From: Stichopus chloronotus
Taxonomy: Eukaryota > Echinodermata > Holothuroidea > Aspidochirotida > Stichopodidae
Length of the DNA: 64,000 nucleotides
Direction: 5' to 3'
Assembly: GCA_021234535.1 (NCBI GenBank)
Contig: CM037840.1
Span: 24,027,559 to 24,091,558, forward strand
This document shows positions 1 through 11,101 of this stretch, piece by piece (within the stretch, counting starts at the first letter, position 1; each line of letters opens with the position of its first letter). The position numbers and the translations under genes are program-made. Below the pieces are notes generated by a model. The model saw nothing but the letters and a program-made list of their open reading frames with translations. It ran no database searches and was not told where the DNA came from.

Positions 1-134
1 GACGTCCTCGAAATGATTGAGGGTTTCACGTATAAACTGCATCACGTTTATTCCCCATGACAACGATAAATCAATAACGGTCGTAAAGACCTCTATAATA
101 TATAACGTTGTACCGGGGGTACATGTGCACTTAC

Positions 135-264
135 CATTTCCCGTTGGATTGTTTCTTGGCTTGGCACCGAGGAAAGCCAAGTTCACATTTGCCTTTCTAC
201 CGTCTATAATGGGGTTGGGATCCTTTGTTGCTTCCTTTGCCTCTTCTTGCGTTGCCATGGTAAC
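135..264 (-). CDS. RBM24: RBM24/38 coding exon 2 (C-terminal half of RRM)
   Basis: Minus-strand exon between an acceptor (TTTCACCAAG at 265) and a donor (G|GTAAGTGC, donor at 134). It encodes 43 codons plus one base: [18 protein letters not shown], then [19 protein letters not shown]. It completes the RNP1 motif GYGFV begun in exon 1 and keeps the reading frame. The next intron is in phase 1. The match to the family is residue by residue across the third and fourth beta strands. Confidence 0.93.
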
Positions 265-3200
265 CTTGGTGAAAGGAAAAATACGCCCATGTAGTCGTTA
301 GGATGCAATTAACAATACAAAACGATCATCAGTATGTTAGACGCAACATTAAAGGTATAATTCAACCCCGAACCATGTGTTCTGTCGGATAAGAGACCGA
401 ACAATAATTTATCTTTTCTTTTTTTTTTTACTTGAAAGCAACACTGTGTGAGAATATTTCTGCTCTTAGGCAAAGTCAAGGAACCAATTCACATATCCGT
501 TGTAGAAAGCGAGAGGGAGAGGCTGTGGAGACTACTCATAGAGGAACCTTATGCCAACGTCTCCTGGTCAATTGTACCGGGAGGAAGGTTTCAATGCTAG
601 TGAGAGAAAAAAAACAATTCTACTAAGATTAACTATTTTGTCTGACAACCGAATTGAGCGAAATACTTGTCAGATAATGGGTGTTTCTAACGGCACTAAT
701 TCAAAACATACCGTTTTCTTTACCGGGCAACTTCTGTAAATATCGCAATTGGTATGGGAAGGGGAGGATTGCACACCCCCCCCCCTGCATCAGTCTCATG
801 GGGAATGCACAAAGGAGGGGTTTATTTGGAAGACTGAAAACTCAAAGGAATTAAAATCGTCCTAGCAAAATAACATTCTTTAGAACTTGTGTATGTATGT
901 TGTACAGAGGAATTAACTAAACTTCTAGCTCAGTGCTCTAACTATGCGTATGCAGTAACTGCATCCGCTACCACTAGATCATAGGCATAACGCAAGTGGC
1001 AAATTTGAAGAGTAAGCAAGTCACATTGTTGATGCTGTTCGCCAAGTCTTGTGTGTTACATTGATTATGTGTGTGTGTGAGTGCACAGAGCTATAAAGTA
1101 CCATAAAATCGTTATACGCCATCAAATAATTGTCAAAGTACTATATACCACCGTCCCCCCCCCCCCCCCCCCCTCTGTGCACGGTCCCCTTTCATTACAA
1201 CTGTTACAACTGACTTAGATTAATTTCTAAGGATCAAGAGATTGCAATTAGCCTCTTACTTTTTACAAATCTTTAAATGTATAGACTAACGTATCTGGTA
1301 GCTCTTTTGTCTGTTTCATATAAACATAATTGCAGGCAAAGCGTTAATACAGAGACTCTCCTATTCGAATATAGTGTGTTCTCCAATCGAAAATAAACGA
1401 GGCCCTTTTATGGGAAATCATCCAGAACGCTTTTCAAACTCATCGAAAGATAATATTTCACCATCTTTTGTGATTATTAGAATGGTGAGATTGAAACTGA
1501 ATACTACAAGGTTTGTGATTTTCATCCTCTTCTCATCGTGCCCTAGGTATTCGTCTGTCAGTGTAAATTTAATACGCGGGATGTACGTTGTGAGATCGTT
1601 GACCCTGTACAATGCAGGTGGAGGAGGAGTGATACCACATATACTTCGGAGGAGCAAAAAATGACTGCAGGATGAGAAACTTCAATGAATTGTCCGTAGA
1701 CGGCAATCAGTTTCAACGAAAGGTCATGTGTGTGAAACTTATGTCCATGGGTGTTCATCAGTGGACGTTCATGAGTGTGCATGGATGTTCATGAGTGTTC
1801 ATGGATGTTCAAGAGTATTGATGAATGTTAATGAGTGTTTATGGATATGTTCATGAGTGTTAATGGATGTTTATAAGTGTTTATGGATGTTCGTGAATGT
1901 TCAAAGATTTTGTTTGTTTGTTTGTTTAGTGTTTGTGGATGTTCATGAGTATTAATTTATGTTCACTAGTGTTTATGCATGTTCAAGAGTGTTCATTGAT
2001 GTTCATGAGTGTTCGTTGATGTCAATGATGTTAATGAGTGTGTGTGGACGTTGAGTCATCTGAGTGTAAGTCAGATGACTCATCCGACCGTAAGTCATTA
2101 ACTTATAGAGACAATGTCAGATCAGAGCATTGCTTACTTTAGTTAAACATGCAGTTGATCTGATTCCCTAGATCTGCACCACGGAACTACCTGAATTGTC
2201 CTCAGATCTCAAGAAAAGTTAATACAACGACTGCGAAGTGACCCTAATCACTGACTGTTTCATCAACAAGTCTTGTGTGAAAGATCAACGAATTTAAGTG
2301 ACCGGAAATCGGGACGACCAGTGAGGCTGTAAGTAGGTACCTGGACGCATTGGAATCAGGAGCTAGTTGTCATGACGACTGCTTTAGTGTCGCGCAACTG
2401 ATTCATGTATCTAAGAGCCTTGATTAACATAGTGAGAGTGCATATTGGACGCTACCGCCTTCAGTAATTGAAATTTACTTGCAGTGCAGGTCTGCGTGTA
2501 CAGTAGAACAACTCACTAGCTGAGTTTACTCAAAGGTTTATCAACCATCATCTCACTATAACTTGGAACCCCTCTTCTTCTCTTTTTCGACTCAAATGTA
2601 CACATTGCTTTACCTCTTTCAACTTTCATTGAGTATCCTCCTCAGGGATAAAACAAACAGTTGTGTACACAATATGAAACCGCCTCTACAAGTTCGATTA
2701 CACGTCAGAGGTACTTGAGAGGACGGTGTAAGGATTGTGCAAATGTGCTCCCAAAGAGACTGCCGGAGATGAAAAAAAACACCATGTCGGCTGAGATGGA
2801 AAATACTCTTCAATGTACATGTTTTAACTTACAGCAGGCCGAGTTAGCTTCTTTCGTTTGGCAGCTGTAATGCATACATTTCAAACTGAAGCACCAACTT
2901 ATAGCTTGATGTTTTGAATTAATTCAATGATAAAGTATTAATTTCCTCAATTTTTTGTCTTTTTGATCTAGTTTGTCAGTAATGTAATGATCTTGCCGAA
3001 ACAGAGTACGTTTGCTACACTGCATTAGAGGTTCGTTGTTGATAAATCATTTAAGAGTTCATTTGATTCATCGGCGATGTGTGTAGGCTCCAAAATTAAC
3101 TACAACAAGAATCTATACGCTAAGTTAGACTATAAGTTACCTATAGTAACGTGTTACAACATTGTATGGGTAAAGTCCGGCGGTTTCATTACCATGTTTT

Positions 3201-6200
3201 ACAACATGAGTGCATATTAATGTAGACCATGTTGTAGAGCAACATGTGCGTTATCGTAGACTATGTTGTAACGTCACGTATTGCGACTAGAGTGTAGGTT
3301 AATGTAGACGATACGATCCTCACATATTATAACAAGAGTGAATGTTAAGGTAGACTTTGTTATACAGTCACATATTAAAAGAAAAGTAGGCCTGTAATCC
3401 CCTATATGTCTCTAAGGTACATACTATTCATATTGTGACTGCATTAGCCTACTCTTCTTGTCATTCATTGGTCTTCTTCGATGTGACGTAACGTCGTCGT
3501 TGAGTTTTCACAACAAAAATTGCCACATTTAAGAATTCAGACCACATACTGACTGACATCTTTCGCAGAACTGGTATATATAAGCAATCTTACATAAAAC
3601 TTTGAACAGATTGTCATTTTGTCTTTTTTTTCATATTCAAGGAGCTCCTTAGCACCTTTTTGTTATTATGAATGTAGATTATGAATCTGTTGACCAAGCG
3701 TGCCACAAATTACAACGCAAATTTCACAGTAGCCGATCTACTGTATGTTCATAGTTTTATCTATTTCTATGGTATATTCCACCTACCACGTCGTTTATAA
3801 CATCGAGTGATAGCCTCCATCGTGTAAGTTTGCCAATCGTCGACCTCAACAAGAAAGGTTACCGTATATTTCAAGAAAAATAATACTAATGAGGGAGGTC
3901 ATAGATTCGAAGCGTAACTCACCATCCTTCAGCGCTCCACCCTCTACTATATATAACACAACTAAAGACTTTTACTGAGTGAAAAGACATCAGACAGACA
4001 TCGGAACGGGAGAAAGAATCAATGCAGAATGTAATCACTATATAGGTAAGGAACATGTTGGTGGGAAGCATTTTTAGCTGTAAAGGAAACTGAAAAGACG
4101 ATGCTATCCTCGCACGTGCATTGGTTTGATGATCCTCGAATAAGTGAAAGTTTCTTTCTCTTTATTGGGTTTCACACTATAGACAAAAAAAAAGAAAAAC
4201 GAACAGACAGAAAAGTCATCTATATCCTTTCTGGCGGTACCTTGACCTCAGTGTCCCCTCTCTCGCCCCCCCCCCCCCCCCGGTTCTGTGACACAAGCTT
4301 CTCAAATATACTTACTTAAAAGGGAAACAGGGCGTTAAGAATATACCAACGTGGCATACAGAGAAATAGCTTTAATCATTGTTAAACCATTCAGTTTCAC
4401 AATTAACAAGGCTTCGGAAGCTTCATCTTCTGACACAAAATTTATGCATTCGATGAGCACTGGAATATTCATCCTTTGAATTTTGAAAAGGTTTGGATGA
4501 ACAAATTACTGTTGAGCGACAAATAACTGAATTTCTATCATATGTGAGGAACAAATTTCTTGAAAAGATGGCTACCGTCTCTCCTTATTTTGAAAAATAT
4601 ATCATTCTATGTTCAAAAACATTGTTTTTAAAAATATTGTTGTCTTCTGTAAAAAAGAAGCCTTATTTTCCTTCATGCTGATTGGTCGAATTCTCAGGGT
4701 GGCTTGAGTTCCGCACCTTGCTGTACTAACTGCCGTGTAAAGTATGAGAGTTTCGGAGGGCACAAAGCTGTTTCCTCTAAAACTAAGAGAAGTTAATGGA
4801 CGTTATAGACAATTGTCCAATAATCGATGGAAAAAAGAACGTTAACATGATAGTAAGAATGTTACTTTCAAAAATTACTAGACTTTCTAAATGTATCGAT
4901 GGACTGATGTTGTACATCTTTGTCTGACCAATAATGCGTACTATAAAGCTCTCTCATAATGTAGGGCACTATCATTGACCACGTTGATGAGTTTAAACTT
5001 TTTCTTTTGCAACTTGTGAAAAATGTACAACCATAATCAGCCTAAGTTCCGAAGCAATAGAAATTAAGTGTCCTTGACTTGCTGAGCGGAGAAACAAGAA
5101 TGATTCTAGGAGGTCGTGCAGAATTATTGAGTATTTCAAATGCGTATTTTCGTGACCTTTCGTGAGATTTCATTACAATCAAATCAGTTGACGAACCTTG
5201 AGGGTTCATTGCCAATTTGTCACGGTCCGTACCTATACCAGTACAGGGGGAGGGGTGCAACAAGCAAGTTGCCTTTTTCCTCAAAACGTTCACTGGTTTA
5301 TATACATACATTTGGGCATGTTAGTCCTCATAAATACAAATATGATGTTTAAAACTTGTGAGCCTCTCAGGGCAGGATTGTGTATTTCATCTATGTGAGG
5401 CCTGTGAACGATGAAAAAAAATTACCCTACATGGAGCCGCGGTGGCATCCTATAACGTAATGTCATCCGTATCTTAATCAAACTCTTCGAATAACATTTT
5501 GCAGGTGCAATATTTTAAAATACAACATTTTGACGTGGTGCAGTGAACCGGCCAATTGATTAATGTTGTTCAGTGTAGTTTTCATTGTTTGGGAGATTCT
5601 ATATTGTAGTCCAGGCTATATCAACATACTTCCACTGGCGATAACATTGATATATGCCCCACTGCATATCCTGAATGAGATGAAAGCATGCGTATGTGAG
5701 CTTGCTATACGATATACTGTACATGTGGACACTGTAAGCGAATTCCCTTTCTCATGTACATTGACAATGTAAAATATATAATATAACTTGCTCATCTAGC
5801 ACGTGAAACGAAGAAAATCAAAATGTTCTGTAGCGACGAAACCAACGAGCTATCCATCAATAACAGCCACCAGGTTGGTAATCAAATGGGTGGGACATGG
5901 GCCCCACAACAATTGTCGCCCCCTAGAATTTTCTGGGCTGGAAAAAATATTGACATCAAGTCACATGTGCCTGTGGGTGCGCGTGTTAAAATGACAAAAC
6001 AGGTCATAAGATCTTACGAAATATAACTAAAATTGTCCATTAGTACTACAACAAACTCCAAATGGACGGCAACAAATAAGTGTTGCGTAATAACAGTATT
6101 TTCCGGTACAGTGTTTGCACCGTTTGTTCTAAAACGCTCCTGGCGTTGATTGATTTAAAAGAACAATCTGCGGCTATATGAATTTATGAGACCGAATGCT

Positions 6201-8415
6201 TTCGAACTTTTTGAGGATGCGTGAAGTATACGTTATTATTGAATGATGTCATTCACAACATATATATGTATCGGTATCGGAATAGCAACTTTTGCGAGCT
6301 TTCGTAAGCTATCCGTAGAGCTATAGTTGTTTCTGCACGGTGATAGCTGCTGTACGGTATGCAAACAATACAGCTATACAGATATCGCTATGTTATACAG
6401 CTGATGGCATGCCTTGACACTACATCATGAAATGAATATCGTGCAATACATATTTCGAGCTATGTTAGGCAGTTTATAGTCGTGCCCTTCTTTCGGCTAT
6501 TCGGTCCTCACTATACACTGCAGGCTGCAGCACATACCGTAACATAACAAGAAGCATGATCCACGCATTGCATATAACGGCGTTCGGGCCACGTTATGGG
6601 TTTACCACCAACCGGAATGAACAAAATAATGCCAGGGCGCCATGTTATGGGATACCCCACAGCTGGACGTAAGAAATGCAGTGCAGTTTATCGGTTTGAC
6701 ATATATGCAACGGGTACTTCGAACGATCCATGAATTCTTTTATTTATGGTATTCATCTCCCTGTGGTATTGAGGGGTGGAAAAACCTTCACCTCCTTTGG
6801 ACACCCCCTGGGTGGAAATAATCTCTATATTTTCTAACTAATGTTATTACAATATTATGACGACTGAAAATTGATTATCTTCTCTGTTGGGATCACCTTT
6901 AAGATGTCTTCTGTCCATCGAACAGCCGTGTCAAAAGTATTTTGTAATGTCTTGTCTGGTTCGCTACAATGTCAACAAACTACACACTAAAATATGCTTC
7001 AAAGGTGTAGATTAAACAATATAGTACCAGGGATTCCGCCAGACACTTAAAAATGGGGATTTATTACTGCTAAATCATTATTTCAGTTTGTTGCTGTCGT
7101 TAGCGAAATTTAGCAGTGGATTCGGAGTTGCAAAAGTCGGCCTCTAGGCTAGTGCATGGTGCAATTTGAAGGGTTTTAAAGGTCATTTATATATGAAAGT
7201 TCAAACATTGCTGCAAAATATCCTCTTCTGCTCTTAAGTAATACATAAAATAAGAAAATAGACTATTTTCATGGAAATGAAAAGGAGGAATTTTATCCGT
7301 CCTCTTCTTGGAAGGGGGGGGGGGGGGACAACTGCCCATTTCCCCTCTAGCAGAATGCATTTTTGAATGTGTAAATGAAACGTATTCCCACCAAGACCGG
7401 CTGCAAATGCATCGGACATGTAACAATGGTACAGGCTGTAGCAGAGTATACATGAATCATTTAACAGACTATACTTTTTAAAACACGCCCCGATATACTA
7501 ACCTTCTACTGTAAAAGAATGTCTCCTAAACATTGAATCATTTTTAACACGGAGAATCATTGGAAGGGCCTGGGAAGGGGGAGGGTGAGTGAGATGAGGT
7601 GAGAAAAAAGGTTACACTGAACCAACAATTTGATTAGCCAGAATATTTTCACCCGACTTGCTAAAGCATAGGTATGTTATATGATGCGTAATATATTTTA
7701 AATTCGTAAATGGCCGCTCTGACTTCACGCGGTAGAATAATTTTTCAAGATGTTCCAATAAAAAAGCTTGAGCTGCACTTTGCTCTGATGTTTCTAAATG
7801 TACCTCCGTTATACTTATACATCATAAGAGTCTAATACAGACCCTCTATGTATCCGAATATTAGCTCTTGTTTGTGTGCGTCTGTTGTGTGTACCAAGTG
7901 GAGTCTAACACTACCACGGCCCACCATAGACATATCTTCACATCGTAATTTGTTTATATATCACTTTGTTATGGATAGCAGTCTGACAAGATTCCCACCA
8001 ACATATCTAGGCTATATATTGCAGTACATACAAAAGCAAACATCATCGAAATATTAAATACCGTACACCATTCATGCGGGCAGTTTTCCCGCAGCAGGCT
8101 GAGATAGAGCTATAGGCAAATGTATGCAAAACAAATTTAACGGTATATATATATATATATATGTATGTTGATTAATATACTCACAAAGCCGTATCCTTTA
8201 CTTCTCCCATGGTTCCTGTCGGTAATTACGACAGCTTCCTCGATTTCTCCGTAAGGCTCGAAAAATTTTCGTAAGGACTGGTCTGTCGTGTGGAACGGAA
8301 GGCCTCCGACAAATATTTTGGTGTAAGTTGTGTCCTTCTGAGTATGCGGTATCTTCTTCTCCGAGACGGTCGGTGAAGTGGGAGAGGCAGGAACCATTGC
8401 GCTTGTGAAATTCAT
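135..8415 (-). CDS. RBM24: RBM24/RBM38-family RNA-binding protein, 5' part of gene (two coding exons, 3' end off window)
   Basis: Spliced minus-strand gene: exon 1 is 8415-8185 and exon 2 is 264-135, joined in phase 0. The 120 visible residues give a short N-terminal tail (about residues 1-31) followed by a single RRM and the first residues after it. RNP2 reads [11 protein letters not shown]1 is KGYGFV (split by the intron after F), and the RRM ends with [16 protein letters not shown] and LGAKPR, which is diagnostic of the RBM24/RBM38/SUP-12 group. Family members bind GU-rich RNA and control muscle splicing and mRNA stability. The rest of the protein, normally an Ala/Pro/Gln-rich tail, would lie left of the window. 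RBM24 and RBM38 are vertebrate paralogues, so an invertebrate gene is a co-orthologue of both; the symbol is provisional. Confidence 0.9.
1745..2045. repeat. Degenerate 10-12 bp minisatellite (GTTCATGAGTGTTCATGGAT type)
   Basis: About 300 bp are built from imperfect copies of GTTCATGAGT and GTTTATGGAT, including a short (TTTG)n run at 1911-1927. The motif drifts from copy to copy, so this is an old array. It lies inside RBM24/38 intron 1. Confidence 0.8.
3155..3390. repeat. Degenerate ~60 bp tandem repeat
   Basis: Four imperfect copies carry the phrases 'aatgtagac(c/t)atgttgta' and 'cacatattataaca'. The period is around 55-65 bp. Copies are strongly diverged and nothing coding is seen. Confidence 0.5.
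4316..4674 (+). mobile_element. MITE family 1, copy A (TTAA-flanked, non-autonomous)
   Basis: Starts TTAA then AAGGGAAACAGGGCG and ends near 4674 in a diverged inverted copy (CCTTATTTTCCTT). The interior aligns along its full length with the reverse complement of 48526-48879, for example 'aatcattgttaaaccattca' and 'ctgaatttc'. About 359 bp with no coding capacity; the 62-residue frame at 4493-4681 is part of the element. The perfect TTAA on both sides of copy B suggests a TTAA target duplication. Confidence 0.8.
8144..8162. repeat. (TA)n microsatellite beside the RBM24/38 exon 1 donor
   Basis: Nineteen bases of alternating T and A begin about 17 bases into the intron from the donor at 8184. 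It is uninterrupted. Confidence 0.9.
8185..8415 (-). CDS. RBM24: RBM24/38 coding exon 1 (start codon, RNP2, most of RNP1)
   Basis: 77 codons from ATG at 8415. The start is followed by a Ser/Pro/Thr-rich tail and then [16 protein letters not shown], the RRM beta-1 strand. The exon ends at GGC TTT|GTGAGT (donor at 8184-8179), in phase 0, inside the RNP1 motif. A second Met at codon 7 could also initiate; the first ATG is chosen because it comes first and both are in the same frame. Reading past the donor gives only AT-microsatellite-derived residues before a stop, which confirms the splice site. Confidence 0.92.
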
Positions 8416-9130
8416 CGGGAAGTAGGTGAGTGAAAAGATGGAGAGACGGCGTGAAAATAGAGGATACTTCTGACGTCTCTGGATAAAACAGAAACGGTGA
8501 TATTAAGAAACAACTACGACGGTGAAAGACGGTGGATGCTGCGGAGAGAAGACAACGGATAAGATGCGTTTACGTCACCAGTCTCGGTTATTTGGTATCT
8601 AGCATTAGCCGAATAATGAAGATGGTTTGGCTATATTTGCGCATCCAGTTTTGATGCCCAAATTCTTTAAGAAACATGCGGTCCAGTACCTGGTTATCTC
8701 AAAACCAATGAGACGGAGCAAATTAAAAATGCGCGCTTCCCTCCAAATCTTTCCGGCTGATGGGGTATTCGTTTGCTAAGCCCGTCTTTATCAGTATAGC
8801 CTTTACCGTAAATGCAAGCGAAATGGCTTTGACGACACAATGCACACACGGCGGCAAGTCAATGTAATCTTCAGCTAGTTACACTGGAAGCCTGGCTTCT
8901 GCACTTGCGTGTGTGACTCAGTAAATTCATAAACATCGGCCTGAGGCTAATCCCCGCCTACTAATGCATTATTCATAGCAGATTCCTGCGGTGAGGGAGC
9001 GCCAACTTTCCACGGAAGACGTGAGATCGTGTTGTAAGTGGCGCGGATAACAGAAACTCCACCCACCAAGATGGAAAGGGCGGGCTAATAGTTACTCGGT
9101 GAAAATGCACTAACGGGACTGCAAAGAAAA
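8416..9130 (-). promoter_or_regulatory. 5' leader and presumptive promoter region of RBM24/38
   Basis: The ~700 bp upstream of the RBM24/38 ATG is richer in CG dinucleotides than the surroundings. It contains a CREB/ATF-like TTACGTCA at 8570-8577 and a half site TGACGTC at 8471-8477. No convincing TATA box or initiator could be fixed by eye, so the transcription start is not assigned. Assignment as promoter rests mainly on position. Confidence 0.35.
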
Positions 9131-10742
9131 CTACCGAATGGAATATTCGGTTGTTACGACTATGATTGAATTGATTTCTTCTTGTTACAAGACACTCCTT
9201 GACTGGACTTCACTACAAATTACCCGGGAATCAGAAATAGGTGTGGAAACCTCCATCCATCATGGCGGAGATTGCTGTGAGTGTTCCCCTGAGAGGGGAG
9301 GGGGTGTTCCCTTGAGAGGGGAGGGGGTGGAAGTAACAGAAAGAGTGAGGTATGGATAAGACTCAGGAAAATAAAGTCTTTCAAGAATTATATTTACACG
9401 CTGAATAAGCGCTACATTATAAATAAGTAATAAGTAAGAATAAAGGATTAACACAGTCGATAGTGTAGGGGGAAAAACAGGAAAAACAGCATTCTCTGTG
9501 TATGAGTGCGATCAGGGTAGCTGCCTTCCTGGTGGGATGTTCAAAAATCTAATTGCAATTCTTCTTGAAAACTCATATATCCTGACACAGATATCCAGTT
9601 TGAAAGATGTATCCGTTACACTAGGCTCCTTGTTTTTGAGTGTAGTATTTTGTAGAAAATTTAAATAATGTGGTTTGATTGGAATGGTGAAGACCTTTCG
9701 TGCCCAAAGTATGGCGGTATCTTTAATTTAAACTAAAATGAAACGTATATTGGTCTGTGGCGGGAGTCATTATTCTTTGGTTTGTGAATAGTGAACTATG
9801 TAATTTTACAACATGTCGTGGATGTCAAAGGTCAAAAGGAGAAAGCGTAAAATCCCGACAGTTTGAAGTCAGTACGTAGAGGTAAGTAAAACCTAGGAGA
9901 ACCTCAGATTTAAGGTTTGCAGTCATTGAATAAATAGCAATATGTATTTATGACGCTGAAAGCCGGTCAAGTAGATGCCAATGCCGGCAAGAAACCTCTC
10001 CAATGTTACGTATCCACATAAGTTTTATCTATGTTAATGGGAACATAGTAAATTGTAACCATGGCAACTAAAATGCACCAGAAGTGTGGTTAACTTCAAG
10101 CGTGCTTGGTGGTAATATTGTGTAAGATATTGAAAAGATTAATTCGACAATGACAACATATCGTGAAATGAGTGTATAAGACTGAGTGAATAGTACGCAG
10201 GAGCATATCCGGGGTTGGGCACCTGACGCCCGCTCCCCCTCCACACTCTTTTTCGATGACCAACGATTTTTTTTTTTTTTTTTTTTTAGCAAAATGAGCA
10301 AATAGATACTTAAAATATGCTTCCCAGATGCTAGGAAATCGCTTTTAAGCGCATCTAGAGATTTTCAAAAAATTTCAAATTTCTAAAAATTTGAAAGCGT
10401 TGAAAGTGGTGGACCAATAAAGCCCACGTCGTAACTTCGCTCCTTCGGCGTTCGCTCATTGGCCCTCGGCCGACGGTGCGTGCTTCCCCCCCCCCCCTTC
10501 GGCCTTTCTCAGAATCCTTGGTCCGCGTCTGATATGTTTTTATTGCATTCACCCTCTTAGAGTAGTCAAAACATCCTTAATAAGTCCTACGCGACATCCT
10601 TTTGACCAAGTTAGTCAAAATGATATATAATTAGACTTCGAGTAAAAGTTAGCCTATTTTAAGAACGCTTACTGCTCAAAATTCTTTTGGTCGTCGGCTA
10701 TTTGGTAATCATTCTAACCTAGTCACTAAGTCACCGGGTCGG
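9131..10742. other. Intergenic, no gene seen
   Basis: Only a two-copy direct repeat (GAGAGGGGAGGGGGTG at 9291-9306 and again at 9314-9329), a T-run at 10267-10287 and a poly-C tract at 10486-10497 stand out. Short open frames lack codon structure or homology. Confidence 0.6.
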
Positions 10743-11101
10743 CACGTGACTGGCTGTACGGTGATCAAACTGATCGGGTCCTTCTGACCTTCACCGATAG
10801 GGCCTCCAGTTGGTATGTGGGTGTAAAGGTTCCATTTCCTTGAGTTTCTCTATGTGAGTTAGGCCTATTACTAGCAGGGATGACAGATGAAAAATTGAGA
10901 CCAGTGTTCACGTCCTAGTCCTCACAAAATTCACATAATGTACTAAAATCGTGTCTCGAGAAGACCTTTTCCGAATGATAGAACATCACGTGATATCCAG
11001 ATGTTACTCTCGAAAGGTCATAAACATGCATGATATCACGTGAGGATTGGCTGATGTTCAATGCCGTGTAATGCTGTCACGTGACCTGTCACGTGACAGC
11101 A
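10743..11101. promoter_or_regulatory. Cluster of five CACGTG E-boxes with nested palindrome
   Basis: CACGTG occurs at 10743-10748, 10987-10992, 11037-11042, 11078-11083 and 11090-11095. The last two sit in arms 11072-11085 and 11088-11101. These arms are perfect 14 bp inverted copies separated by CT, and each contains the palindrome GTCACGTGAC. This is the preferred site class of USF/MITF/TFEB bHLH-Zip factors. A TATA-like TATATATAAAG follows at 11271-11281, but no recognised gene lies immediately downstream. Function is inferred from motif density only. Confidence 0.45.

Larger units (their letters stand above)
265..8184 (-). other. Intron 1 of the RBM24/38 gene (7.9 kb)
   Basis: The intron is bounded by donor GTGAGT (8184) and acceptor AAG (265). 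It contains a degenerate TTCATGAGTG-type array (1745-2045), a ~60 bp degenerate repeat (3155-3390), a complete MITE (4316-4674), poly-C tracts at 776-785, 1155-1173 and 4266-4281, a poly-G tract at 7314-7327 and a TA microsatellite next to the donor. No additional RBM exon was found. Open frames here are short and unconvincing. Confidence 0.8.

Noticed and set aside
17..301. 94-codon plus-strand frame at the window start
   Set aside because: It is the antisense of the RBM24/38 exon 2 at 135-264, which has the genuine homology on the minus strand.
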